This document shows positions 34,162-42,123 of a stretch of 45,192 bases of DNA, in pieces. The notes under the pieces were generated by a model. That model was not told where the DNA came from. It ran no database searches and saw nothing but the letters and a program-made list of their open reading frames with translations. The position numbers were made by a program, and so were the translations under genes. Source of the stretch: Duganella callida (GTDB lineage: Bacteria > Pseudomonadota > Gammaproteobacteria > Burkholderiales > Burkholderiaceae_D); assembly GCF_004614165.1 (NCBI RefSeq), contig NZ_SPVG01000226.1, positions 1 to 45,192 of the forward strand, read 5' to 3'. Within the stretch, counting starts at the first letter, position 1. Every line of letters begins with the position of its first letter.

Positions 34162-34190
34162 GGGCGGGCGACTTGTTTTTTGCAACAAAT

Positions 34191-34217
34191 AAAAAAGCCT
34201 CCCGGAGGAGGCTTTTC
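34191..34217 (-). terminator. Terminator of tRNA-Leu copy 4
   Basis: A stem GCCTCC (34197-34202) with GGAGGC (34207-34212), loop CGGA, with a run of six A before it on the plus strand that reads as six T on the minus strand. It lies 12 bases after the tRNA end. Confidence 0.82.
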
Positions 34218-34228
34218 TACGGAATTTT

Positions 34229-34313
34229 TGGTGCCCACGGAGGGACTCGAACCCCCACACCTCGCGGCACATGGACCTGAACCATGCGCGTCTACCAATT
34301 CCGCCACGTGGGC
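34229..34313 (-). tRNA. tRNA-Leu (CAG), copy 4
   Basis: The outermost of the four CAG tRNA-Leu genes, 85 bases with CCA, variable-arm loop GCGA. It is followed by its own terminator. The nearest consensus promoter is about 130 bases upstream. Confidence 0.95.
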
Positions 34314-34443
34314 AACGATACTGCTGAACAACTCTGCTATTATATCGACCGGGAGAGTTTCGCGCCAGATGAACTTTGACATTCCTTACTGCACATCCAC
34401 CCTGTCTTGCAGATCCCGCCGCTTGCGCTGCGAGAGACCAGAA

Positions 34444-34471
34444 TTATAGAGGATTCCCGCGCGATGTCAAA
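34444..34471 (-). promoter_or_regulatory. Consensus promoter upstream of tRNA-Leu copy 4
   Basis: Minus strand TTGACA (34466-34471) and TATAAT (34444-34449), both perfect, with a 16-base spacer. Transcription would produce a leader of about 125 bases before tRNA copy 4, longer than for copies 2 and 3. Confidence 0.65.
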
Positions 34472-34569
34472 TGCCCACCATAAATTATTTTGGGCCGTCC
34501 CCGATTCCGGCATGAATTAGTCAAGCCAGGCGTTTCCAAGTACACTACGCCTGTCGTCATGCCATATAT

Positions 34570-37089
34570 ATGCTAAACACTGAAAAAATAAGAAAACTTT
34601 TGAACCAAGCTACTTATACCATTCCCAGCCGGGAGGAAATTCTCGGCATCTTCCGCAGCGCCAAAGGCCCGTTAGACCTGCGCGCCCTGTCGAAATCGCT
34701 GAAAGTCGGCACCGAGGCGCAGGCGATCCTGTCGCGCCGTCTGAACGCGATGCAGCGCGACGGCCAGATCGTCATCGATGACAGCGGTCAGTACACGCTG
34801 GCCAGTGAGACCGGCTTCATCGCCGGCCGCGTCAGCAGCCACCGCGACGGCTTCGGCTTCGTGATCCCGGACGAACCGGGCGAAGACCTGTTCCTGCCAG
34901 AGAAGGAAATGCAGAAAGTGCTGCATGGCGACCGCGTGCTGGCCAAGATCGTCGGCGTCGACCGCCGCGGCCGCGCCGAAGGCACCATCGTCGAAGTCAC
35001 GCAGCGCGCCAACACCCACATCATCGGCCGCCTGCTGAACGAAAACGGCGCCTGGATCGTGGCGCCGGAAGACCAGCGCATGCAACAGGACGTGCTGGTG
35101 GAAGGATCGATCGGCAAGGCCAAGAGCGGCCAGATCGTCAGCGTCGAGCTGACCGAGCAGCCGATGCGCTTCAAGCAGCCGGTCGGCAAGATCGTGGAAG
35201 TGCTGGGCTCGCTGGACGATCCCGGCATGGAAATCGAAATCGCCGTGCGCAAGTTCGGCGTGCCGCACATCTTCTCCGACGCCGCGCTGCGCCAGGCCAA
35301 CAAGCTGCCCGACCACGTGCGCGAAAGCGACTGGGGCGAGCGCGTCGACCTGCGCGACGTGCCGCTGGTGACCATCGACGGTGAAGACGCGCGCGACTTC
35401 GACGACGCGGTCTACTGCGAACCGGTCAAGATCGGCCGCAGCAAGGGATACCGCCTGATCGTCGCGATTGCCGACGTCAGCCACTACGTCAAGCCGAACG
35501 ACGCGCTCGATGCCGACGCGCTTCAGCGCAGCACCTCGGTGTACTTCCCGCGCCGCGTGATCCCGATGCTGCCGGAAAAGCTGTCCAACGGCCTGTGCTC
35601 GCTGAATCCGGCGGTTGACCGCCTGACCCTGGTGTGCGACGCGGTGGTCACCGCCGCCGGCGAGATCAAGGCCTACCAGTTCTATCCGGCCGTGATCCAC
35701 TCGGCCGCGCGCCTGACCTACACCGAGGTGGCCGACATCCTCGGCAACACCAAGGGGCCGGAGGCGGCGCGCCGTCCGGGCATCGTGCCGCACCTGCTGA
35801 ACCTGTTCGACGTGTTCCAGGCGCTGCTGAAGGCGCGCACCGCGCGCGGCGCGATCGACTTCGAGACCACCGAGACCTACATCGTCTGCAACCCGAACGG
35901 CAAGATCGAAAAGATCATCCCGCGTACGCGCAACGACGCGCACCGCCTGATCGAAGAGTGCATGCTGACCGCCAACGTCTGCGCGGCCGACCTGCTGATC
36001 CGCCACAAGCATCCGGGCACCTACCGCATCCACGCCAGCCCGACGGTGGAAAAGCTGAAGCAGGTGCGCACCTTCCTCAAGCAGGTGGGCCTGGACCTGG
36101 CCGGCGGCGACAAGCCGGCCGCGGCCGACTACGCCGCGCTGATGAAGCAGATCAAGGAACGTCCGGACGCGTCGCTGCTGCAGACCATGCTGCTGCGCTC
36201 GATGCAGCAGGCGGTCTACTCGCCGGACAACATCGGCCACTTCGGCCTGGCGTACGAGGCGTATGCCCACTTCACCAGCCCGATCCGCCGCTATCCGGAC
36301 CTGCTGACCCACCGCGCCATCAAGGCGATTTTGCTGGGCAAGAAGTACGAGCCCAAGGTGTCCGACACCAGCGTGCTGAACACCAATGTCTCCAACGCCA
36401 CCCGCAAGCAGCAGGCCAAGGACAAGGCCGAGGGCAAGGAAAAGAAAGCCGAGGACCTGACCGTGTGGGATGCGCTGGGCGTGCACTGCTCGGCCAACGA
36501 ACGCCGCGCCGACGAAGCCTCGCGCGACGTCGAAGCCTGGCTCAAGTGCTACTACATGCAGGACAAGCTGGGCGAGGAATACACCGGCATCATTACCGGC
36601 GTGACCACCTTCGGCATCTTCGTGCAGCTGAACGAGCTGTTCATCGAAGGGCTGGTGCACGTGACCGATCTGGGCCAGGATTACTTCCAGTACGACGAGG
36701 CGCGCCATGAGCTGAAAGGCGAACGCAGCGGCAAGCGTTTCCAGCTGACCGACCAGGTCAATGTGCAGGTGGTGCGGGTGGACCTGGAGTCGCGCAAGAT
36801 CGACCTGCGCCTGGCCACCGGCGAAGCATTTGTAGCGCCGACGGAAACGCCATCGAAATCCGCGCGCGGCGGCAAGACCAACATCAAGCCGGTCAGCAAG
36901 GCGCCGGCGGTGGAGCCGTCCAGGCCGGCGCGCAAGGGACCGAGCATCAAGGCGCTGCCGCCAGCGGCTGCCCAGCCCGCCGCCAAACCGAAATCGGCCG
37001 GCAAGGCCACCAAGGCCGCTGCCGCCCCCAAGGCGGCGGCCAAACCCAGAGCAGCCAAAGCTGCCCCTAAAAGTAAGAAGAAGCGATAA
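34570..37089 (+). CDS. rnr: Ribonuclease R
   Basis: An 839-residue 3'-5' exoribonuclease that degrades structured RNA and helps RNA quality control. Domains: N-terminal winged helix (18-80), cold-shock domains (82-240), RNB catalytic domain with GEDARDFDDA (271-280) holding the metal-binding aspartates, and S1 domain near 665-745 (GIITGVTTFGIFVQL). A tail of about 90 residues rich in Lys, Ala and Pro follows, typical of RNase R. The 5' end of the gene is unusually AT-rich (AAAAAATAAGAAAAC just after the ATG) and no clear ribosome site is seen, so the start is less certain. rlmB follows directly. Confidence 0.93.
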   Translation: MLNTEKIRKLLNQATYTIPSREEILGIFRSAKGPLDLRALSKSLKVGTEAQAILSRRLNAMQRDGQIVIDDSGQYTLASETGFIAGRVSSHRDGFGFVIPDEPGEDLFLPEKEMQKVLHGDRVLAKIVGVDRRGRAEGTIVEVTQRANTHIIGRLLNENGAWIVAPEDQRMQQDVLVEGSIGKAKSGQIVSVELTEQPMRFKQPVGKIVEVLGSLDDPGMEIEIAVRKFGVPHIFSDAALRQANKLPDHVRESDWGERVDLRDVPLVTIDGEDARDFDDAVYCEPVKIGRSKGYRLIVAIADVSHYVKPNDALDADALQRSTSVYFPRRVIPMLPEKLSNGLCSLNPAVDRLTLVCDAVVTAAGEIKAYQFYPAVIHSAARLTYTEVADILGNTKGPEAARRPGIVPHLLNLFDVFQALLKARTARGAIDFETTETYIVCNPNGKIEKIIPRTRNDAHRLIEECMLTANVCAADLLIRHKHPGTYRIHASPTVEKLKQVRTFLKQVGLDLAGGDKPAAADYAALMKQIKERPDASLLQTMLLRSMQQAVYSPDNIGHFGLAYEAYAHFTSPIRRYPDLLTHRAIKAILLGKKYEPKVSDTSVLNTNVSNATRKQQAKDKAEGKEKKAEDLTVWDALGVHCSANERRADEASRDVEAWLKCYYMQDKLGEEYTGIITGVTTFGIFVQLNELFIEGLVHVTDLGQDYFQYDEARHELKGERSGKRFQLTDQVNVQVVRVDLESRKIDLRLATGEAFVAPTETPSKSARGGKTNIKPVSKAPAVEPSRPARKGPSIKALPPAAAQPAAKPKSAGKATKAAAAPKAAAKPRAAKAAPKSKKKR

Positions 37090-37836
37090 ATGAGCAAGAA
37101 CAAAATGATTTTTGGTTTCCACGCGGTGACCTCGCGCCTGCGGCACGAGGCGGCATCGGTGGAAGAGATTTTCGTCGACGCCCAGCGTGACGACCGCCGC
37201 ATGAAGGATCTGGTCGCCAACGCCAAGGCGGCCGGCGTGCGCGTGATGCCGGTCGAGTCCTCGCGTCTGGACAAGATCGTCGGCACCCACCGCCACCAGG
37301 GCGTGATCGCGTTTGCCTCGCAGCTGTCGCTGGCGCGCAACCTGGACGAACTGCTGGACGCCATCGACGGTCCGCCGCTGCTGCTGGTGCTGGACGGCAT
37401 CACCGATCCGCACAACCTGGGTGCCTGCCTGCGCGTGGCCGACGGCGTCGGCGCGCACGCCGTGATCGCGCCCAAGGACCGCTCGGTGGGGTTGAACGCC
37501 ACCGCCGCCAAGGTCGCCAGTGGCGCGGCCGAGACCGTGCCCTACATCACCGTCACCAACCTGGCGCGCACCCTGCGCGAGCTGAAGGAGCGCGACATCT
37601 GGCTGATCGGCACCTCGGACGACGGCGAGAAGGGGCTGTACCAGGCCGACTTCAGCGGCCCGACCGCCATCGTCATGGGCTCGGAAGGCGAGGGCATGCG
37701 CCGCCTGACCCGCGAGACCTGTGACGTGCTGGTCAGCATTCCGATGTTCGGCTCGGTCGAGAGCCTGAACGTCTCGGTCGCCTCGGGCGTCTGTCTGTAC
37801 GAAGCCCGCCGCCAGCGTCTCGCCAAGGAAGTCTAA
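37090..37836 (+). CDS. rlmB: 23S rRNA (guanosine-2251-2'-O)-methyltransferase
   Basis: A 248-residue SPOUT-family methyltransferase that modifies G2251 in the P-loop of 23S rRNA. The N-terminal substrate-binding domain ([20 protein letters not shown]) is followed by the knotted catalytic domain: motif 1 [18 protein letters not shown] with the catalytic Asn-Arg pattern, motif 2 [13 protein letters not shown] and motif 3 [19 protein letters not shown]. The ATG follows the rnr stop with no gap, the common rnr-rlmB operon order. Confidence 0.94.
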   Translation: MSKNKMIFGFHAVTSRLRHEAASVEEIFVDAQRDDRRMKDLVANAKAAGVRVMPVESSRLDKIVGTHRHQGVIAFASQLSLARNLDELLDAIDGPPLLLVLDGITDPHNLGACLRVADGVGAHAVIAPKDRSVGLNATAAKVASGAAETVPYITVTNLARTLRELKERDIWLIGTSDDGEKGLYQADFSGPTAIVMGSEGEGMRRLTRETCDVLVSIPMFGSVESLNVSVASGVCLYEARRQRLAKEV

Positions 37837-37967
37837 GCGCGACGCAATACCCGGCGGCTCGCTTCGAGGGCTGCCGGTTCCCACTCCCCTCCGAAGTCAG
37901 CCGCTGTTCAGCAACCACCAGCCGGATAAGCTACTATAAAAGCACCGGTTGCCCCACTGGATACGCC

Positions 37968-38705
37968 ATGTTTCAACGCCTGCGCCAAGACATCAACAGC
38001 ATCATCGAACGCGACCCCGCCGCCCGCAATACCTGGGAAGTGCTGACCTGCTACCCGGGGCTGCAAGCCATCGTCATGCACCGCTGGGCGCAATGGTGCT
38101 GGCTGCACCGCATGAAGTGGCTGGGGCGGTTCATCTCCTACCTGGCGCGCATCGTCACCGGCATCGAAATCCATCCGGGCGCGTGCATCGGCCGGCGCGT
38201 GTTCATCGACCACGGCTTCGGCGTGGTGATCGGCGAAACGGCCGAGATCGGCGACGACTGCACCATCTACCAGGGCGTGACCTTGGGCGGCACTTCGCTG
38301 CACGCGGGCGCCAAGCGCCACCCGACGCTGGGACGCGGCGTGATCATCGGCGCCGGCGCCAAGGTGCTGGGCGGTTTTACCGTCGGCGACTATGCCAAGG
38401 TCGGCTCCAACGCCGTGCTGCTGAAGCCGGTGCCGCCGGGCGCCACCGCGGTCGGCAATCCGGCCCACATCGTGCAGAAAGAGCTGGCCGGCGCCGCCGC
38501 CAATCCGTTTGCCGCCTACGGCGTCACGCCGAATGGCGACGACCCCTTGTCCAAGGCGCTGCGCGGGCTGATCGAAAACGCCGTCAAGCAGGAACAGCGC
38601 ATCGAACAGCTGGTGGCCACCATGAAGGCGGCGGGGTTGGAGTGTCAGAGCGTGCCCGACTGTGATAAATTGAACTCCGCCCAATTGAACAAGCTCGTCG
38701 AATAA
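37968..38705 (+). CDS. cysE: Serine O-acetyltransferase
   Basis: A 245-residue left-handed beta-helix acetyltransferase making O-acetylserine from serine and acetyl-CoA, the first step of cysteine synthesis. It has the short-form N-terminus (FQRLRQDINSIIERDPAARN), the hexapeptide repeat region IHPGACIGRRVFIDHGFGVV with catalytic His, GETAEIGDDCTIYQGVTLGG and GVIIGAGAKVLGGFTVGDYA. The C-terminal tail ends in residues unlike the classical CysK-binding -Ile, so complex formation with CysK is uncertain. The gene has its own 131-base upstream region with a TATAAA sequence about 30 bases before the ATG. Confidence 0.93.
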   Translation: MFQRLRQDINSIIERDPAARNTWEVLTCYPGLQAIVMHRWAQWCWLHRMKWLGRFISYLARIVTGIEIHPGACIGRRVFIDHGFGVVIGETAEIGDDCTIYQGVTLGGTSLHAGAKRHPTLGRGVIIGAGAKVLGGFTVGDYAKVGSNAVLLKPVPPGATAVGNPAHIVQKELAGAAANPFAAYGVTPNGDDPLSKALRGLIENAVKQEQRIEQLVATMKAAGLECQSVPDCDKLNSAQLNKLVE

Positions 38706-38716
38706 GGAAGCAAGCT

Positions 38717-39391
38717 ATGGACGTAACGCCCGATGGCGCAGAAGTGCTGGACCCCTATGAAATCCGCGTGCTGGCCGTGCTGGCCGAAAAGGAAGCGCTG
38801 ACGCCCGATAACTACCCGCTGTCGCTGAACGCGCTGGTCAACGGCTGCAATCAGCTGTCGAGCCGCGACCCGGTGATGGCGCTGTCGGAAGAAATGGTGG
38901 CGGAAGTCTTGCAGCGGCTGATGCAGAACAAATACGTGAATGGCATCACGCAAGCGGGCGCGCGCGTGACCAAATACGAACACCGCATGCGCATCAAATG
39001 GTCGCTGGAGCAGGACAAGCTGGCGGTGCTGACGATACTGATGCTGCGCGGGTTGCAGACCGCCGGCGAAATCCGCACCCGCAGCGGCCGTCTGCACGAA
39101 TTCAAATCGGTGGCCGACGTCGAGCAGGCGCTGCAATTCCTGATCGACAAATACCCGCCGCTGGTATCCAAGCTGCCGCTGGCGCCCGGCACCAAGGAGC
39201 CGCGTTACGGCCAGCTGCTGGGCGGCGAAGAAGCGCTGGCGCGCGAAGAAACCGCGGCCAGCCTGGGCGGCTCGGTCGGTGGCGGCCAGGGCAGCCGCAT
39301 CGGCGCGCTGGAACAGGAAGTTGCCCAGCTGCGCCGCCAGATCGACGACCTGACCGCCCAGTTCGCCGATTTCCGCCAGCAGTTCGAGTAA
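38717..39391 (+). CDS. YceH family protein (DUF480)
   Basis: A 224-residue protein of the YceH/DUF480 family, built of two winged helix-turn-helix domains. Conserved parts: LDPYEIRVLAVLAEKEALTP, LNALVNGCNQLSSRDPVM, the second domain LAVLTILMLRGLQTAGEIRT and RLHEFKSVADVEQAL. The C-terminal 45 residues form a short coiled coil (ALEQEVAQLRRQIDDLTAQF). An AAGGAAG ribosome site follows cysE closely, suggesting co-transcription. The cellular role of the family is unknown; DNA or RNA binding is suggested by the fold. Confidence 0.9.
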   Translation: MDVTPDGAEVLDPYEIRVLAVLAEKEALTPDNYPLSLNALVNGCNQLSSRDPVMALSEEMVAEVLQRLMQNKYVNGITQAGARVTKYEHRMRIKWSLEQDKLAVLTILMLRGLQTAGEIRTRSGRLHEFKSVADVEQALQFLIDKYPPLVSKLPLAPGTKEPRYGQLLGGEEALAREETAASLGGSVGGGQGSRIGALEQEVAQLRRQIDDLTAQFADFRQQFE

Positions 39392-39408
39392 AAAAGTCGG
39401 CCCCGATC

Positions 39409-39810
39409 TTATTCCAACGAGATCAGGGCGTCGTCGGGGTATTGTTGGTTGGGGACGGCGCGGTTGCGCGGCAGGGCGAAGCTGTGGTCGTCCGCCAGCG
39501 GCAGCGGAATGTCGGTCTCGTTGCCGAGCAGGCGCACGGTCAGGCTGTCGAAGGCGTCGGCCGGGGCCTTGCCTTTTTTGTGCAGGCGGAAGCGCACCTG
39601 CGCGGCGTTCGACGCCAGCTCGTGGTGGTCGTCGAAGGCGTCCAGCCCGGACAGCATGTAGCGGTACGGCTGCAGCTCGGGACTGCGGGTGCCGTTGATG
39701 ATCACCAGCTGGCCGGCGTCGTCGTCGGCGCGCGCCTGCTGCTGCCACAGCAGCGGCAGCAGCAGGGCGGCCAGGGCAAGGTAACGGCGCGCCACCTCAA
39801 GCCTCTTCAT
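39409..39810 (-). CDS. Secreted protein at the end of the ABC operon, function unknown
   Basis: A 133-residue protein with a signal peptide (LALAALLLPLLWQQQARA, cleaved before DDD). The mature part is predicted to be beta-rich (QLVIINGTRSPELQPYRYML, VRFRLHKKGK, LTVRLLGNETDIPLPL), like a small periplasmic or surface beta-sandwich. No cysteines or catalytic signatures. The start overlaps the end of the permease gene by 14 bases, so it belongs to the YtrA-type operon. It faces yceH tail to tail. Confidence 0.7.
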   Translation of the reverse strand: MKRLEVARRYLALAALLLPLLWQQQARADDDAGQLVIINGTRSPELQPYRYMLSGLDAFDDHHELASNAAQVRFRLHKKGKAPADAFDSLTVRLLGNETDIPLPLADDHSFALPRNRAVPNQQYPDDALISLE

Positions 39811-40753
39811 GGCGGCGGCGCACCCACACCGAGGCGGCGATCATGGCCGCGCCGGCCAGCGCGCCGGGCCAGACGCGCACGCCGGTCAGGCTGCCCCAGG
39901 CGCTGTTGAAGATGGTGTTGGCCATGTCGGTCTTGTCGGCCAGGTGCGGGCCGATGTTATCGAACAGCAGCCACGAGCCCGGTATCACGCTGAGCAGGGC
40001 GCGCATGCTGACCTGGGTGGCGAACCATGGCGAGTCTATGCCCAGCTGCAGCACCTTGTCGGCCCAGGTCAGCAGCAGGGCGCTGATGACCGGCACGCCG
40101 ACCGCCCACAGGAACACCTTGGAGCGCGCCAGGCTGGACACCAGCAGCAGCCAGCCCACGCTCGGCAAGGCCCACAGGATGTACACCGGCAGCAGGCCCA
40201 CCAGCCGCAGCGGCGACAGGTACAGCTCGGGCGTCATCAGCAGCGCGCCGAACAGGTTGGTGCCGTGCGACAGCAGCACCAGGCAGGCCGCCACCAGGAT
40301 CACCAGCGACAGCAGCACGCCGATGCCGATGGTGATCAGTGGCGCCACCACCAGGGCCAGCAGCACTTTCGACAGCACGGTCTGCAGGTCCGACACCGGC
40401 AGCGATTTCCAGAACAGCAGGCTGCGGTCGCGCCGCTCGTCGTGCAGGGCGCCCAGGCAGTAGAAGAAGATGATCAGGCTCAGCACCATCAGCACCGGCA
40501 TGGCCGACGCCAGGTAAGCCTGCGCCAGGCCGGCGACGATCTGGGTCCGCATCTTGCCCTCGATGGTGACCTGGTTGATCACGGTGCCGTTGATCTGCGG
40601 ATGGAAGCCGACGCCGTGCCCGAGCACGATCGACACCAGCACCAGCGCGAAGATCAGGCCGGCGATCACGGCCGGGGTCCAGACCAGCATGCCCTTGTGT
40701 TCCCACATTTCGCGCCGGATCAGCCATTTCATGGTGCGCAGCTTGGTGCTCAT
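39797..40753 (-). CDS. ABC transporter permease
   Basis: A 318-residue membrane protein with six or seven hydrophobic helices and a large loop after the first one (residues 50-75), the ABC-2 type organisation. The N-terminus (KWLIRREMWEHKGMLVWTP) and the cytoplasmic ALHDERRDRSLLFWKSLPVS coupling segment are characteristic of ABC-2 permeases working with YtrB-like ATPases. The ATG overlaps the ATPase gene stop (ATGA). An AAGGAA ribosome site is inside the ATPase gene. It is likely an exporter subunit, with unknown cargo. Confidence 0.87.
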   Translation of the reverse strand: MSTKLRTMKWLIRREMWEHKGMLVWTPAVIAGLIFALVLVSIVLGHGVGFHPQINGTVINQVTIEGKMRTQIVAGLAQAYLASAMPVLMVLSLIIFFYCLGALHDERRDRSLLFWKSLPVSDLQTVLSKVLLALVVAPLITIGIGVLLSLVILVAACLVLLSHGTNLFGALLMTPELYLSPLRLVGLLPVYILWALPSVGWLLLVSSLARSKVFLWAVGVPVISALLLTWADKVLQLGIDSPWFATQVSMRALLSVIPGSWLLFDNIGPHLADKTDMANTIFNSAWGSLTGVRVWPGALAGAAMIAASVWVRRRHEEA

Positions 40754-41607
40754 GCGTAGGTTCCTTTCATGGTGGCGACGAACAGGTCGGCAACGCTGGG
40801 CGTGCGCAGTTCGCCGAAAGTCTGTAACTGGTGGCGGGCCACGCCGTCGAACAGCATCACCGCCTTGCCGAACACGTTGCGCTGGCTCAGCGGCTGCAAG
40901 GCGTTGGCGGCCGCCACGAATTGCGGCTCGACCATCACCTCGGTGAAGCGCTCGCCCACTTCCTCCATCGACGCCGCCAGCGAGATCTTGCCGTTTTCGA
41001 TGAACATCAGGTCGGTCAGGATGTGCTCGACTTCCTCGATCTGGTGGGTGGTGATCAGGATGGTCTTGTCCTCGTCGAAGTAGTCTTCCAGCAGGTTCTG
41101 GTAAAACTGCTTGCGGTACAGGATGTCCAGGCCCAGCGTCGGCTCGTCCAGCACCAGCAGTCTGGCGTCGATCGCCATCACCAGCGCCAGGTGCAGCTGC
41201 ACCACCATGCCCTTGGACATGGCTTTCACTTTCATGTCCGGCGTCAGCTTGGTGTTGGCCAGGTATTGCTCGGCCTTGGCGCGGTTGAAGCGCGGGTGCA
41301 CGCCTTCCACGAAGGCGATCGCCTCCTTCACCTTGAGCCACTTCGGCAGGATGGCGACGTCGGCGATGAAGCACACCTCGTTCATCAGCGCCTCGCGCTG
41401 GGTGCGCGGGTCCAGGCCCAGCACCGACAGCTCGCCCTCGAACGGCGTCAGGCCGAGCAGGGCTTTGAGCGTGGTGGTCTTGCCCGAGCCGTTGGGCCCG
41501 ATCAGGCCGACGATGCGGCCGGCCTCGACCGTGAAGCTGGCGCCGTCCAGCGCGGTCTGCCGGCCGTACTGCTTGCGCAGGCCGGTCGCGGTGATGACGG
41601 CGCTCAT
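40750..41607 (-). CDS. ABC transporter ATP-binding protein
   Basis: A 285-residue ATPase. Walker A is GLIGPNGSGKTTT. The signature normally reading LSGG is replaced by the weaker KAMSKGMVVQLHLA. Walker B is RLLVLDEPTLGLD and the switch histidine is in ITTHQIEEVE. The C-terminal 60 residues are the extension seen in drug/peptide export ATPases of the YtrB group. Start ATG 41607 overlaps the GntR gene stop (ATGA). It would energise the permease encoded next. Confidence 0.92.
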   Translation of the reverse strand: MSAVITATGLRKQYGRQTALDGASFTVEAGRIVGLIGPNGSGKTTTLKALLGLTPFEGELSVLGLDPRTQREALMNEVCFIADVAILPKWLKVKEAIAFVEGVHPRFNRAKAEQYLANTKLTPDMKVKAMSKGMVVQLHLALVMAIDARLLVLDEPTLGLDILYRKQFYQNLLEDYFDEDKTILITTHQIEEVEHILTDLMFIENGKISLAASMEEVGERFTEVMVEPQFVAAANALQPLSQRNVFGKAVMLFDGVARHQLQTFGELRTPSVADLFVATMKGTYA

Positions 41608-41951
41608 GCCGCACCCCGCTGCAGCAGCGCTTCCAGGTCCAGCCCCAGCCGGCGGATGCGTTCCAGCATGGCCGGCCATTCTTCGCGCAGGAAGCGCTCG
41701 CGTTCGCTGGCCAGCAGTTTGTCGCGGGCGCCATCGGTCACATACATGCCTAATCCCCTTCGTTTTTCCACCAGGGTCTCGTCCACCAGTTCCTGGTAGG
41801 CGCGCGAGACGGTGATCGGGTTGAGTTGGTAATCCGCGGCGATCTGCCGTACCGAGGGCAGGGCGTCGCCGGGCCGCAGCAGGCCATCGAGCATCATGCC
41901 GATCACCTTGTCCTTCAGCTGCCGGTAAATCGGCGCATTGTCATTCCACAT
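41604..41951 (-). CDS. GntR family regulator, YtrA subfamily
   Basis: A 115-residue regulator, which is the short YtrA form: an N-terminal winged helix (PIYRQLKDKVIGMMLDGLL, LPSVRQIAADYQLNPITVSR, LVEKRRGLGMYV) and only about 45 further residues forming a short dimerisation tail. YtrA proteins repress their own ABC-transporter operon and are induced by cell-wall-active agents in Bacillus. AAGGGG lies before the ATG. The dyad at 41985-42006 is the likely operator. Confidence 0.9.
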   Translation of the reverse strand: MWNDNAPIYRQLKDKVIGMMLDGLLRPGDALPSVRQIAADYQLNPITVSRAYQELVDETLVEKRRGLGMYVTDGARDKLLASERERFLREEWPAMLERIRRLGLDLEALLQRGAA

Positions 41952-41984
41952 ACATAATTACCCCTTACGTGTGTTGATGAAGTG

Positions 41985-42006
41985 GTGTTGTAGTGAACTA
42001 TAACAC
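41985..42006. promoter_or_regulatory. Candidate YtrA-type operator dyad
   Basis: GTGTTGTAGT (41985-41994), GA, ACTATAACAC (41997-42006): an inverted repeat with ten-base arms and one mismatch. It lies 34 bases before the GntR gene and overlaps the -10 element of its promoter, so binding would block transcription. Confidence 0.65.
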
Positions 42007-42024
42007 TAAAGTCCCGGATGGCAA
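41997..42024 (-). promoter_or_regulatory. Promoter of the YtrA-type ABC operon
   Basis: Minus strand TTGCCA (42019-42024) and TATAGT (41997-42002), 16 bases apart, about 45 bases before the GntR start. The operator dyad covers the -10 element. Confidence 0.5.
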
Positions 42025-42123
42025 GCAAAAACCGGTATTCGTTTCGCACGATTGAAAATAGGAAGTCAATATTGACTCTATGATATATAGTTGACGGATG
42101 TGTCCAAACTAAACGGGGATTTG

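Noticed and set aside
32794-34313. Repeated blocks that might be taken for a CRISPR array
   Set aside because: The repeats fold as tRNA-Leu with a CCA end, are 85 bases long and have irregular spacing.
32794-34313. tRNA-Leu genes as attachment sites of an integrated element
   Set aside because: No integrase, no truncated tRNA end and no flanking mobile genes; the interrupting binding protein gene has normal composition.
34672-37884. A very long open frame on the minus strand opposite rnr and rlmB
   Set aside because: It is the mirror of well-defined rnr and rlmB codons in a GC-rich genome; the translation is His/Val/Gln-rich without domains.
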